Shown: positions 34,864 to 42,464 of the stretch, piece after piece
Numbering within the stretch: the stretch's first letter is position 1
How the letters are laid out: the number at the start of each line of letters is the position of its first letter
Assembly: GCA_040386235.1 (NCBI GenBank)
Contig: JAZKGA010000001.1
Coordinates: 124,001-188,000 of the forward strand
Length of the DNA stretch: 64,000 nt
Direction of reading: 5' to 3'
Source: JAZKGA01 sp040386235
GTDB lineage: Bacteria; Pseudomonadota; Alphaproteobacteria; Micavibrionales; Micavibrionaceae
Translations under genes and position numbers: made by a program
Notes under the pieces: generated by a model
The model's input: the letters and a program-made list of their open reading frames with translations, nothing else
The model's database searches: none
What the model was told of the DNA's origin: nothing

Positions 34864-35403
34864 CTAAACGTTATTCAAGGCGCGCGCCAGTTCAGTCAAC
34901 GCGTTATCCTCAAGTGGTGAAATATTGCGGGCGCAGGCTTTGCGCGGCGGGAAAAGGGCATCGCGTATGCGCGTCAGCAAACTGCCGCCCAAGGCTTCGG
35001 ACACATCTTCGGCCATAGCATCTTCGTCACTGGCCATCGCCACAGCTTCGCCCAACGCGCGCAGGCCATAGATAAAATCCATCACTTCGTCCTGACCGCA
35101 AACGGGTTTCAGGATTCGCACGCCTTGCTGTGCATCCGGAATAAACGTGTCAATCTGCGCCGCCCAACGGGCCCAGTTGCCACGCTGGCGCAGGGCCTCG
35201 GCGGCGATATCACGGACCAGCGCAGTGCGCGCCGGATTATCGACGACTTTTTGCAAAAGGCGGGTCAGCATCGCTGCTTCCACCGCATCCGCAATCTCTG
35301 CACCCGCGTCGTCGGCATGGGAAATCCAGACGCCCACCCGGTAAAATAAAGACATCAAATGCGCTTTTTCGCTTGATGAAAATGCGTTCAAATCCGTTGT
35401 CAT
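34864..35403 (-). CDS. Unknown suc-operon protein B, paralogue of the gene upstream
   Basis: I do not recognise this 179-residue, mostly helical cytoplasmic protein. It lacks signal peptide, membrane segment and metal-binding cluster. It shares with the preceding gene product a YRVG..IS.AD..G..IAD start (residues about 21-40), a W-x-x-W-x-x-x-I segment (about 76-84), an alternating Leu/Val/Ala core and a C-terminal ISPLEDNALTELARAL helix. Its ATG overlaps the preceding stop as TAATG, with GAAGGG upstream, so translation is coupled. The AD-x-x-G helix arrangement is reminiscent of TerB-like folds, a weak guess. It may regulate or assemble the TCA enzymes encoded around it. Confidence 0.8.
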   Translation of the reverse strand: MTTDLNAFSSSEKAHLMSLFYRVGVWISHADDAGAEIADAVEAAMLTRLLQKVVDNPARTALVRDIAAEALRQRGNWARWAAQIDTFIPDAQQGVRILKPVCGQDEVMDFIYGLRALGEAVAMASDEDAMAEDVSEALGGSLLTRIRDALFPPRKACARNISPLEDNALTELARALNNV

Positions 35404-35990
35404 TACGCTGCACCCTTCAAGGTACGCCCGCCCAGACGGATATCGCGTTCCAAAGATTGCGCCAGCAATTGTAACGCCTGACGTTCAGCGGCAGAGACGT
35501 TTAAGATTTCATCCTGTGCACTGATCGCATCCCCAGCGATAAAGGCGCGCCAGCGATCAAGCCACAAATGCAGATAAATGTTCATCCGTGTTAAACCGTG
35601 CGTGGCCTTATCAATCTCGCGGTACGCCAGCGCGACAGTCAAGGCGATTTCGATCAGATTGGCCTTAAACGCGCTTAAGTCCTTGGCATTCAAAATGGGG
35701 GACAGGAGCGTAATCGCCTGTACGCATTCGGACGGAACCGCGCTGATTTCATCGCCCCAGTGCGGCCAGTCGGATTGCTGGGCAATCGTTTCTTCCATCA
35801 GGATTTGGATCTGCTGCGATTTTAACGTGTCCTGGACATAGGCCGTCAGCAAGACGCGCAAGGCTTGCCGTTCTTCCATATCCGCGACCAGGCCACCCGT
35901 GGTGTCCGCCGCCGAAAGAAACAGGCCCACCCGGTACGGCAAGCGTACCAGAAGGCGCTGGTCATCCGGTGGCAGTTGGCCCAGCCACAT
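35403..35990 (-). CDS. Unknown suc-operon protein A, tandem paralogue
   Basis: I do not recognise this 195-residue protein. It is predicted soluble and helical, with LPYRVGLFLSAADTTGG (about residues 17-33), W-P-H-W-G-D-E-I (about 75-82), PILN..DLSAFK and an NVSAAERQALQLLAQSLE end, each with a counterpart in the next gene. It starts 3 bases after the sucD stop without its own strong Shine-Dalgarno and shares 1 base with the following gene. Position, spacing and duplication show that it belongs to the sucCD-sucAB transcript. Its function is unknown. Confidence 0.8.
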   Translation of the reverse strand: MWLGQLPPDDQRLLVRLPYRVGLFLSAADTTGGLVADMEERQALRVLLTAYVQDTLKSQQIQILMEETIAQQSDWPHWGDEISAVPSECVQAITLLSPILNAKDLSAFKANLIEIALTVALAYREIDKATHGLTRMNIYLHLWLDRWRAFIAGDAISAQDEILNVSAAERQALQLLAQSLERDIRLGGRTLKGAA

Positions 35991-35993
35991 GAA

Positions 35994-36869
35994 TTAGGCC
36001 GCCATTGCCTTCATGATTGCTTCGCCAAGACCGGCGGGCGAATCCGAGACAACAAAACCGGCTGACTTCATCGCTTCGATCTTCGCTTCTGCTGTATCTT
36101 GACCACCTGAAATGATCGCGCCTGCATGGCCCATCCGCTTGCCTTTCGGTGCGGTGACACCAGCGATAAAGCCAGCGATCGGCTTTTTCACTTTCAATGA
36201 GTGGTAATATTCAGCCGCATCAATCTCGCCCCGACCACCGATTTCGCCGATCATCACGATCGCTTCGGTTTCAGGGTCTTTCATGAACATGTCCAGGCAG
36301 TCGATGAAATCGGTGCCTTTGACAGGGTCGCCGCCAATACCGATACAGGTGGACTGACCCAGGCCGCGCGCGGTTGTTTGCGCCACTGCTTCGTATGTCA
36401 GGGTGCCAGAGCGTGACACGATCCCGATTTTACCGCGACGGTGAATGTGACCAGGCATAATCCCGATCTTGCATTCACCAGGCGTGATAACGCCAGGGCA
36501 GTTCGGGCCGATCAGGCGGGATTTTGACCCGTTCAGCGCGCGATGCACGCGGACCATATCCAAAACAGGAATGCCTTCGGTGATACAGACGATCAAGGGC
36601 AATTCAGCGTCAATGGCTTCCAATATCGCATCTGCTGCGAACGGAGGTGGGACATAGATCACGCTGGCATTCGCACCAGTGCGGGATACAGCCTCTGCCA
36701 CCGTGTCAAACACAGGCAGGTTGATATGGGTCGTGCCGCCCTTGCCAGGCGTTACACCGCCAACCATCTGCGTGCCATAGGCAACGGCCTGCTCGCTGTG
36801 GAACGTGCCTTGAGAGCCGGTAAAGCCCTGACAGATCACCTTGGTATTCTTATTCACCAATACGGACAT
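35994..36869 (-). CDS. sucD: Succinyl-CoA synthetase alpha subunit
   Basis: SucD forms succinyl-CoA synthetase with SucC and carries the phosphorylated histidine. The 291-residue protein has the CoA-binding Rossmann domain (CQGFTGSQGTFHSEQAVAYGTQ), IGPNCPGVITPGECKIGIMPG, and the active-site histidine in KRMGHAGAIISGGQDTAEAK. AAGGAA is about 8 bases before ATG 36869. It is 26 bases downstream of sucC. Confidence 0.98.
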   Translation of the reverse strand: MSVLVNKNTKVICQGFTGSQGTFHSEQAVAYGTQMVGGVTPGKGGTTHINLPVFDTVAEAVSRTGANASVIYVPPPFAADAILEAIDAELPLIVCITEGIPVLDMVRVHRALNGSKSRLIGPNCPGVITPGECKIGIMPGHIHRRGKIGIVSRSGTLTYEAVAQTTARGLGQSTCIGIGGDPVKGTDFIDCLDMFMKDPETEAIVMIGEIGGRGEIDAAEYYHSLKVKKPIAGFIAGVTAPKGKRMGHAGAIISGGQDTAEAKIEAMKSAGFVVSDSPAGLGEAIMKAMAA

Positions 36870-36895
36870 GATATATTTCCTTCTTCTGTTCGTTC

Positions 36896-38074
36896 TTAGG
36901 CAGCTTTTTGCGCGTTGCGTGTGGCTTCGACCACTTTTTCCGCCGCTTCCGCCAAATTGTCGGCTGAGATAATCGGCAAACCGGAATTGGCCAGGATTTC
37001 CTTGCCCTTTTCCACGTTTGTCCCTTCCAGGCGCACAACCAACGGCACGCTTAACGACACGTCACGGGCCGCAGCAATAATGCCTTCCGCGATAATGTCA
37101 CAGCGCATAATACCGCCAAAGATATTGACCAGAATGCCTTTAACATTTGCATCCGACAGGATGATCTTAAACGCCGCAGTCACTTTTTCTTTGTTTGCGC
37201 CACCACCGACATCCAGGAAGTTGGCAGGCTGACCGCCATATAGCTTGATGATATCCATCGTTGCCATCGCCAGACCTGCGCCATTGACCATACAGCCAAT
37301 GTTGCCCTCAAGCGTTACGTATGACAGATCATAGTTCTTGGCGATCGTTTCCTTCTCGTCCTCTTCCGATTCGTCGCGCATGGCGGCAACGTCCGGCTGA
37401 CGGTACAGGGCATTTTCATCAAAGCCCATTTTCGCGTCTAGCGCCATAATCTGATTGTCTGCGGTCAGAACCAGCGGGTTGATCTCAAGCATGCTGGCAT
37501 CCGTGTCCACAAAGGCGTTGTAGGCCGCAAGCATGAATTTCACAGCTGATTTGTTGGCATCACCGGTCAAGCCCAGGCCAAAGGCCAGTTTGCGCGCATG
37601 AAAACCTTGCATGCCCATGACTGGGTCAACCGTGACATGAAAGATTTTTTCAGGGTGACTTTCGGCCACTTCTTCAATATCCATCCCGCCTTCGGTCGAA
37701 GCCATAAAGGCCACGCGCGATGTTTCGCGGTCCAGGATAAGGGACAGGTATAATTCTTTGGCAATCGCACAGCCTTCTTCGACATACAGGCGTTGAACCT
37801 TTTTGCCTTCGGGGCCGGTTTGATGTGTGATCAACTGCATGCCCAGCATCCGTGTCGCTTCTTCGCGAACGGCGTCGATGGATTTGACAACCTTAACACC
37901 GCCGCCTTTACCCCGGCCGCCAGCGTGAATTTGTGATTTAACAACCCAGACAGGACCGCCCAGCTTTTCAGCAGCTTTAACCGCCTCTTCGACCGTAAAC
38001 GCTGGCAGACCATTGGCAACAGCCACGCCGTATTTCTTCAGTAGGGTTTTCGCCTGATATTCATGGATGTTCAT
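36896..38074 (-). CDS. sucC: Succinyl-CoA synthetase beta subunit
   Basis: SucC binds nucleotide and forms part of the active site of succinyl-CoA synthetase. The 392-residue protein begins MNIHEYQAKTLLKKYGV, has the ATP-grasp segment VVKSQIHAGGRGKGGGVK, and ends with the FLDVGGGANKEKVTAAFKIIL and VNIFGGIMRCD segments. It is the first gene of the six-gene suc operon; a promoter candidate lies upstream at 38118-38146. Confidence 0.98.
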   Translation of the reverse strand: MNIHEYQAKTLLKKYGVAVANGLPAFTVEEAVKAAEKLGGPVWVVKSQIHAGGRGKGGGVKVVKSIDAVREEATRMLGMQLITHQTGPEGKKVQRLYVEEGCAIAKELYLSLILDRETSRVAFMASTEGGMDIEEVAESHPEKIFHVTVDPVMGMQGFHARKLAFGLGLTGDANKSAVKFMLAAYNAFVDTDASMLEINPLVLTADNQIMALDAKMGFDENALYRQPDVAAMRDESEEDEKETIAKNYDLSYVTLEGNIGCMVNGAGLAMATMDIIKLYGGQPANFLDVGGGANKEKVTAAFKIILSDANVKGILVNIFGGIMRCDIIAEGIIAAARDVSLSVPLVVRLEGTNVEKGKEILANSGLPIISADNLAEAAEKVVEATRNAQKAA

Positions 38075-38117
38075 ATGCGTTCACACTTTCCTGTCATAAA
38101 CGATTGCACTGTAGTGT

Positions 38118-38146
38118 GATGTACCAGAACTCCGCCACCGCGACAA
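38118..38146 (-). promoter_or_regulatory. Candidate suc operon promoter
   Basis: Minus-strand TTGTCG (38146-38141) and TACATC (38123-38118) with a 17-base spacer, 44 bases before the sucC start. A small CACT-GT-AGTG palindrome (38107-38116) lies just after the predicted -10. Confidence 0.4.
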
Positions 38147-38201
38147 GCCAGCCTACACACGCTTTCACGCTTTTTTAACATGTTTGCCATAATATTGTCG
38201 C

Positions 38202-38429
38202 ATGTCGCCTCATACGCTTCGCGATGCCTTTTTACATGCAGCCCTGCCAGTGGCGGCCGGCATGGGCCTGACCACGATTTTTCAGGCTGCGTCATTTAAC
38301 AACGATATGCTCAGCCAGGCGGGCTTGATTAAAAACACGCCGCCCCAGCATGAAGTGATCGACGCGCGTGAGAAAGAGACGCTGCATACGATGCAATACG
38401 TCCATAATATGACGGGCATGGGAGGATAA
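38202..38429 (+). CDS. Possible 75-residue single-span protein
   Basis: The reading frame codes for a small protein with one hydrophobic stretch (about residues 10-32, AALPVAAGMGLTTIFQAA), then a polar helix with Glu, Lys and His. I do not recognise it. There is no Shine-Dalgarno. CATAAT at 38188-38193 lies 8 bases before the ATG, so the transcript could be leaderless. It precedes the two wall-hydrolase genes on the same strand. The hydrophobic segment could be an uncleaved signal or membrane anchor. The evidence is limited to frame, position and hydrophobic pattern. Confidence 0.45.
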   Translation: MSPHTLRDAFLHAALPVAAGMGLTTIFQAASFNNDMLSQAGLIKNTPPQHEVIDAREKETLHTMQYVHNMTGMGG

Positions 38430-38501
38430 CATGCACCAAACATCTGAAGAATAATAGGATTTCTGTTTTTTGTTTCGCAACCTAACCAATTTGAATAGAG
38501 T

Positions 38502-39455
38502 ATGAGCATGGCAACACGTACCAAAGATCAGAAACCGACAGATGGCGTCAGCGTATATGCGCTGGGCACCGCCTTTAATGCCGGCAACCCTGTTCAATCC
38601 GCCCCATTGGACGCGGATGCTGCACCCCTGTTTGATTTATTGACAAGAAATAATGCCCCTGCCATCCAGATGGATGACAAGGTGGCTTTCGGGATTACCG
38701 ATGCCCTCAGCGCCGCTGCCGCCAGCTTTAGCCGCGGCAAACCAGGTTATGACCGCCCCGGCAGTATTTTTGACCGTGTCAACGGCCCAACAGGGCAAGA
38801 TTTCAGCGATTCCGCTAATCAACAGACAATCGGATCTGTTCTTGCCGCAGGTAAATTTACCGTGCCTACAGTCTCGAATCTGCGCTTTGGCGACCCTGTA
38901 GAAGGGGCCGAACGTATTTCAAGCACCATTCAAGCCGGACGTAAGCATCCGACCTTAGGTGTTGTGCGCAACCATCATGGCGTTGACCTGGCAGCCCCAG
39001 CTGGACGCGATGTTCTGGCTGCGGCACCTGGCGTTGTTGTGTTCTCAGGCATTGCCGGCAAAAATATTAACAGCGGGTACGGCAATACGGTGGTTGTCTT
39101 GCACAACGATGCCGAACATGGATATTTCTATACCCTGTATGGCCATAACAGCAAAAATATAGCGCGCGTCGGCCAACGGGTTGAAGCAGGGCAGCATATT
39201 GCCGAAGTGGGCAGTACAGGTGACAGCAGTGGCAACCACCTTCACTTTGAGATTGGGCGCTTAAGCCAAAACGGAAGCATTCGCGTCGTTGACGCGAGCA
39301 ATGTTGTAAAAGGCGGACTGACCGCCGATGCAGCATCGAATATGTCCGGCATGAATGCAGGTGGTTTTGTTAGCAACCTGCTGAACAAAATGAATATCCA
39401 AGTCGCACAGGCCGAAGGTCCGAAAATGCCTGCGCCTAGCTTCGACTTAAACTAA
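38502..39455 (+). CDS. M23-family peptidoglycan endopeptidase without a signal peptide
   Basis: A 317-residue protein whose residues about 130-255 form an LytM/M23 zinc endopeptidase domain that should cleave peptide cross-links. The metal and catalytic residues are present: HHGVD (H158, D162), TLYGH (H215) and HLHFE (H246, H248). The N-terminal 125 residues are hydrophilic, low in hydrophobic runs and not recognised; no Sec, Tat or lipoprotein signal is seen, which is unusual for this family. A further C-terminal tail ends AEGPKMPAPSFDLN. ATG 38508, 7 bases after AGAG, is an alternative start. The next gene encodes a muramidase-like protein. Confidence 0.88.
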   Translation: MSMATRTKDQKPTDGVSVYALGTAFNAGNPVQSAPLDADAAPLFDLLTRNNAPAIQMDDKVAFGITDALSAAAASFSRGKPGYDRPGSIFDRVNGPTGQDFSDSANQQTIGSVLAAGKFTVPTVSNLRFGDPVEGAERISSTIQAGRKHPTLGVVRNHHGVDLAAPAGRDVLAAAPGVVVFSGIAGKNINSGYGNTVVVLHNDAEHGYFYTLYGHNSKNIARVGQRVEAGQHIAEVGSTGDSSGNHLHFEIGRLSQNGSIRVVDASNVVKGGLTADAASNMSGMNAGGFVSNLLNKMNIQVAQAEGPKMPAPSFDLN

Positions 39456-39522
39456 TCCCTTAATCTATATAAGAAAATCGATTTTTGGTGCATCTGCGCG
39501 CCTGATCGCGTAGGATACGGGT

Positions 39523-40491
39523 ATGGCAACAGATCGTAACAATGACCGTGACCATTTAAATTCCCTGCATGCCGAGGGCTTTGACGATTTCCGCGCCGGA
39601 AGCCTGGCACAAGAAGTGATTATGCGTGAACGTCGCGACACACAAGACGCACATAAACGCCGCCTTCTGGAACAACTGAACGCGCGCCAATTCACCGAAA
39701 CCATGCTGGGTGGCAATGACAAACCCGGCATTGGACTGGGTACATTCATTACCCAGTTGATGACCGCAGCGGGACAGCCACCAACACCAGCACAGGCGAA
39801 GATGCTGACCGCACTTGATGGCCCACAGACAGCGGCCGCAGCCGCGCCAAAACATTATTCTTACGCGGCCAGCCATGTTGATTTGGGCAGCCTGTTCGGC
39901 GCCGACCAGGCCAAAAACGCGATCGCCATGCCGCGCGCTGATTTTGGCCGTGGGACATTTGGCAGTGGGACATTTGACAGTGGGATATCAGGGCTGTTGA
40001 ACACCATTGCGCATTACGAAACGCACCGCGCCGACCGCAATAACAATGACGGCTATGACCGCGTGTTTGGCAAGGCAAACACGATGCCATTAACCAAAAT
40101 GACAATCAATCAGGTCCTGGCCTGGCAGGATGAATACGTTGCCGACGGGTCCAAATCATCGGCCGCAGGGCGGTATCAGATTATTCGTGGCACCATGCGC
40201 GGCCTGGCAAAAGATATGGGCTTGACCGGCAACGAATTATTCGACCAGACCATGCAGGATCGCATGGCCGTAACCTTGTTGAAACAAGCGGGCCTCGATA
40301 AATATATGAATGGCAGCCTCAGCGCCGACACGTTCCAAAACCGCATCTCTGGCACATGGGCCAGCGTGCAAAACGCGCATGGTCAGGGTCAGTACGACCA
40401 TGACGGCTTAAACAAAGCCGCCCATGACTCTGGCACCCAGGTCGCCTCAGTGATTCGTACACTGGGTGCGCCGACTCTCGCTTTGAATTAA
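39523..40491 (+). CDS. Lambda-endolysin-like (GH104-type) muramidase with long N-terminal extension
   Basis: A 322-residue protein whose residues about 155-315 resemble phage lambda endolysin (lytic transglycosylase): a helix with a glutamate in IAHYETHRADRNNNDGYDR (E166 is the candidate catalytic residue), SAAGRYQI at 213-220, QDRMAVTLLKQAGL, and WASVQNAHGQGQYDHDGLNK. The first 150 residues are charged, helical and not recognised; a short glycine-rich repeat lies at 143-155. No signal peptide is seen. AGGA is 7 bases before the ATG. It follows the M23 gene by 67 bases, so the pair could cleave both glycan and peptide bonds. Confidence 0.78.
   Translation: MATDRNNDRDHLNSLHAEGFDDFRAGSLAQEVIMRERRDTQDAHKRRLLEQLNARQFTETMLGGNDKPGIGLGTFITQLMTAAGQPPTPAQAKMLTALDGPQTAAAAAPKHYSYAASHVDLGSLFGADQAKNAIAMPRADFGRGTFGSGTFDSGISGLLNTIAHYETHRADRNNNDGYDRVFGKANTMPLTKMTINQVLAWQDEYVADGSKSSAAGRYQIIRGTMRGLAKDMGLTGNELFDQTMQDRMAVTLLKQAGLDKYMNGSLSADTFQNRISGTWASVQNAHGQGQYDHDGLNKAAHDSGTQVASVIRTLGAPTLALN
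39950..39985 (+). repeat. 15-bp tandem repeat in the muramidase-like gene
   Basis: Two 15-bp units beginning GTGGGACATTTG (39950-39964 and 39965-39979, one mismatch), then a partial third unit starting GTGGGA. It encodes GTFGS-GTFDS and lies at the junction between the unknown N-terminal region and the catalytic domain. Confidence 0.7.
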
Positions 40492-40510
40492 AAGCCTGCC
40501 GCAGCCCCAT

Positions 40511-40539
40511 AAAAAAAGCCGGTCAGTGACCGGCTTTTT
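40511..40539. terminator. Bidirectional rho-independent terminator
   Basis: A perfect 13-bp inverted repeat (AAAAAGCCGGTCA at 40513-40525, TGACCGGCTTTTT at 40527-40539) with T-runs on both strands. It sits between the convergent muramidase-like gene and mdh, 20 bases from each stop. Confidence 0.93.
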
Positions 40540-40558
40540 GTTGCGTCCGAATAATCGG

Positions 40559-41512
40559 TTACGCTGCTTTTTTGTCCAGCAGGGCGCATAAATCGCGCAC
40601 TGCAGCCACAGAATGGTCGAACATTTTCTGCTCTTCCGCATCCAGGCTGATCTCAACGATCTTTTCGACACCGTTTTTGCCAATCACAACCGGAACGCCG
40701 ATATACAGGCCATCAATACCGTATTCGCCGGTCAGACGCGCCGCGCAAGGCAAAACGCGGCGTTGGTCGCGTAAATAGCTTTCAGCCATCGCAATCGCGC
40801 TTGCCGCCGGGGCATAGAATGCCGAGCCGGTTTTCAGCAGATTAACGATTTCCGCACCACCATCGCGCGTCCGTTGGACGATCTGTTCCAGTTTTTCCTG
40901 GGTCAGCCAGCCCATTTTGACGACATCCGGCAATGGAATGCCCGCAATGCTGGAATACCGTACCAGCGGCACCATCGTGTCGCCGTGGCCGCCCAAAACA
41001 AATGCGTTCACATCTTGAACCGACACATTCGCGGCTTCTGCCAGGAAGTAACGGAAACGGGCGCTGTCCAGCACCCCGGCCATGCCGACAACCTTGTTGG
41101 CAGGCAGGCCCGATACGCGCTGCATCACTTCAACCATCACGTCCAGCGGGTTGGTGATAACGACCACAAACGCATTTGGGGCGTATTGTTTGATGTTTTC
41201 GCCCACTGTTTTAATAATGCCGCTGTTGATGCCGACCAGATCGTCGCGGCTCATGCCCGGTTTACGGGGCACGCCAGCGGTGACAATCACCACATCAGCA
41301 CCCTTCATCGACGCGTAATCATTGCTGCCGCTGAAGCCTGCGTTAAATCCGTCAACCGGTGCTGCTTCTGCGATATCCAGCGATTTGCCTTGTGGTACGC
41401 CTTCGGCGATATCGATCAGAACGATATCACCCAATTCTTTTTGCCCAGCAAGCAGAGCCAGCGTTCCGCCGATTTGTCCCGCGCCCACTAAGGCGATTTT
41501 TGCCCGTGCCAT
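40559..41512 (-). CDS. mdh: Malate dehydrogenase (NAD)
   Basis: Converts malate to oxaloacetate in the TCA cycle. The 317-residue protein has the NAD-binding GAGQIGGTLALLAG, the substrate-binding VPRKPGMSRDDLVGIN loop, VITNPLDVM and the catalytic histidine in LGGHGDTMVPL. It is the lactate dehydrogenase-like malate dehydrogenase type common in alphaproteobacteria; the Arg in PRKPGM agrees with malate rather than lactate. AGGGAG lies upstream of ATG 41512. It is monocistronic, divergent from mlaE, with a striking inverted repeat over its promoter. Confidence 0.96.
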   Translation of the reverse strand: MARAKIALVGAGQIGGTLALLAGQKELGDIVLIDIAEGVPQGKSLDIAEAAPVDGFNAGFSGSNDYASMKGADVVIVTAGVPRKPGMSRDDLVGINSGIIKTVGENIKQYAPNAFVVVITNPLDVMVEVMQRVSGLPANKVVGMAGVLDSARFRYFLAEAANVSVQDVNAFVLGGHGDTMVPLVRYSSIAGIPLPDVVKMGWLTQEKLEQIVQRTRDGGAEIVNLLKTGSAFYAPAASAIAMAESYLRDQRRVLPCAARLTGEYGIDGLYIGVPVVIGKNGVEKIVEISLDAEEQKMFDHSVAAVRDLCALLDKKAA

Positions 41513-41541
41513 TTTCTCTTCACTCCCTCGATAAATTGTTG

Positions 41542-41578
41542 GTCACACAGCATTACGCTTGATTATCCTGTGTGACAA
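41542..41578. promoter_or_regulatory. Inverted repeat over the mdh promoter (candidate operator)
   Basis: GTCACACAG (41542-41550) and CTGTGTGAC (41568-41576) are exact inverses 17 bases apart. On the minus strand TTGTCA (41578-41573) and TAATGC (41555-41550) have a 17-base spacer and read toward mdh, so the repeat arms overlap the -35 and the edge of the -10. The site is in the 124-base divergent gap between mdh and mlaE, and could control either gene. Confidence 0.55.
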
Positions 41579-41636
41579 GGGGCCAGAGGCCGTCCTCCAC
41601 CCTTTTCATTTGCCGGAAATATGGGTACAAGAAAGA

Positions 41637-42455
41637 ATGACATATCCAAAAAATTCTTACCTGGCCCGTACAATTGTGCAAACGCGCGAGATGTGCGAGG
41701 GCGTCGGCGAAAATATCCTGCGGTTTTGCGGGTCACTGGGGCGCGTGCTGTTCTTTGTTATACGGTCCGTTTACGCCTGTTTCACACCGCCGTATTTCGG
41801 GCGCAACATTCTGCGCCAATTTGCCGATATCGGTTTCTATTCCCTGCCCGTTGTTGGCATGACCGCGCTGTTTACCGGTATGGTCCTGGCCCTGCAATCC
41901 TATACCGGATTTGCCCGCTTTAATGCCGAAGGCGCAATTGCCTCGGTCGTCGTGTTGTCGATTACCCGCGAACTGGCCCCTGTTTTGGCCGGATTGATGG
42001 TGGCCGGACGCGTGGGTGCTGCTATCGCCGCCGAAATTGGGACAATGCGCGTCACGGAACAGATTGACGCGATGGCGACCTTATCGGTCAGTCCATACAA
42101 ATACCTGATTGCCCCGCGCATTATTGCTGGCACACTGATGTTACCGCTGCTGGTTTTTATCGGCGACGTGATCGGCGTTTATGGCGGCTATCTGGTCAGT
42201 ATTCACAAGCTTGACTTCAACCCCAGCTCATACCTGTCCCAGACCTGGGACGGGTTAGAAGTGATTGATGTCACATCCGGCCTGGTCAAAGCCGCAGTGT
42301 TTGGCTTTATCGTCGCGGCCATGGGATGCTATCACGGCTATAACTCAGCGCGCGGGGCTCAGGGCGTTGGCGCAGCAACAACATATGCGGTGGTGACGGC
42401 GTCGATCCTGATCCTGATTTCCAACTACCTGTTGACCCAGGCATTCTTCTCGTAA
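41637..42455 (+). CDS. mlaE: MlaE-family ABC transporter permease (lipid asymmetry)
   Basis: Inner-membrane permease of the Mla phospholipid-transport system. From ATG 41637 it is 272 residues with five or six membrane segments and the family signatures SLPVVGMTALFTGMVLALQ, LAPVLAGLMVAGRVGAAIAAEIGTMRVTEQIDAM. The frame is open to 41559, but the extra stretch is not conserved; the Shine-Dalgarno is weak. The ATPase gene mlaF follows 9 bases later. The substrate-binding components mlaD and mlaC are not in the window, so the system must be completed elsewhere. Confidence 0.92.
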   Translation: MTYPKNSYLARTIVQTREMCEGVGENILRFCGSLGRVLFFVIRSVYACFTPPYFGRNILRQFADIGFYSLPVVGMTALFTGMVLALQSYTGFARFNAEGAIASVVVLSITRELAPVLAGLMVAGRVGAAIAAEIGTMRVTEQIDAMATLSVSPYKYLIAPRIIAGTLMLPLLVFIGDVIGVYGGYLVSIHKLDFNPSSYLSQTWDGLEVIDVTSGLVKAAVFGFIVAAMGCYHGYNSARGAQGVGAATTYAVVTASILILISNYLLTQAFFS

Positions 42456-42464
42456 GGCACGACC

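Noticed and set aside
39523..40491. Prophage remnant, because of the endolysin-like domain
   Set aside because: No other phage gene, att site or change in composition is nearby; the neighbours are an M23 protease and mdh.
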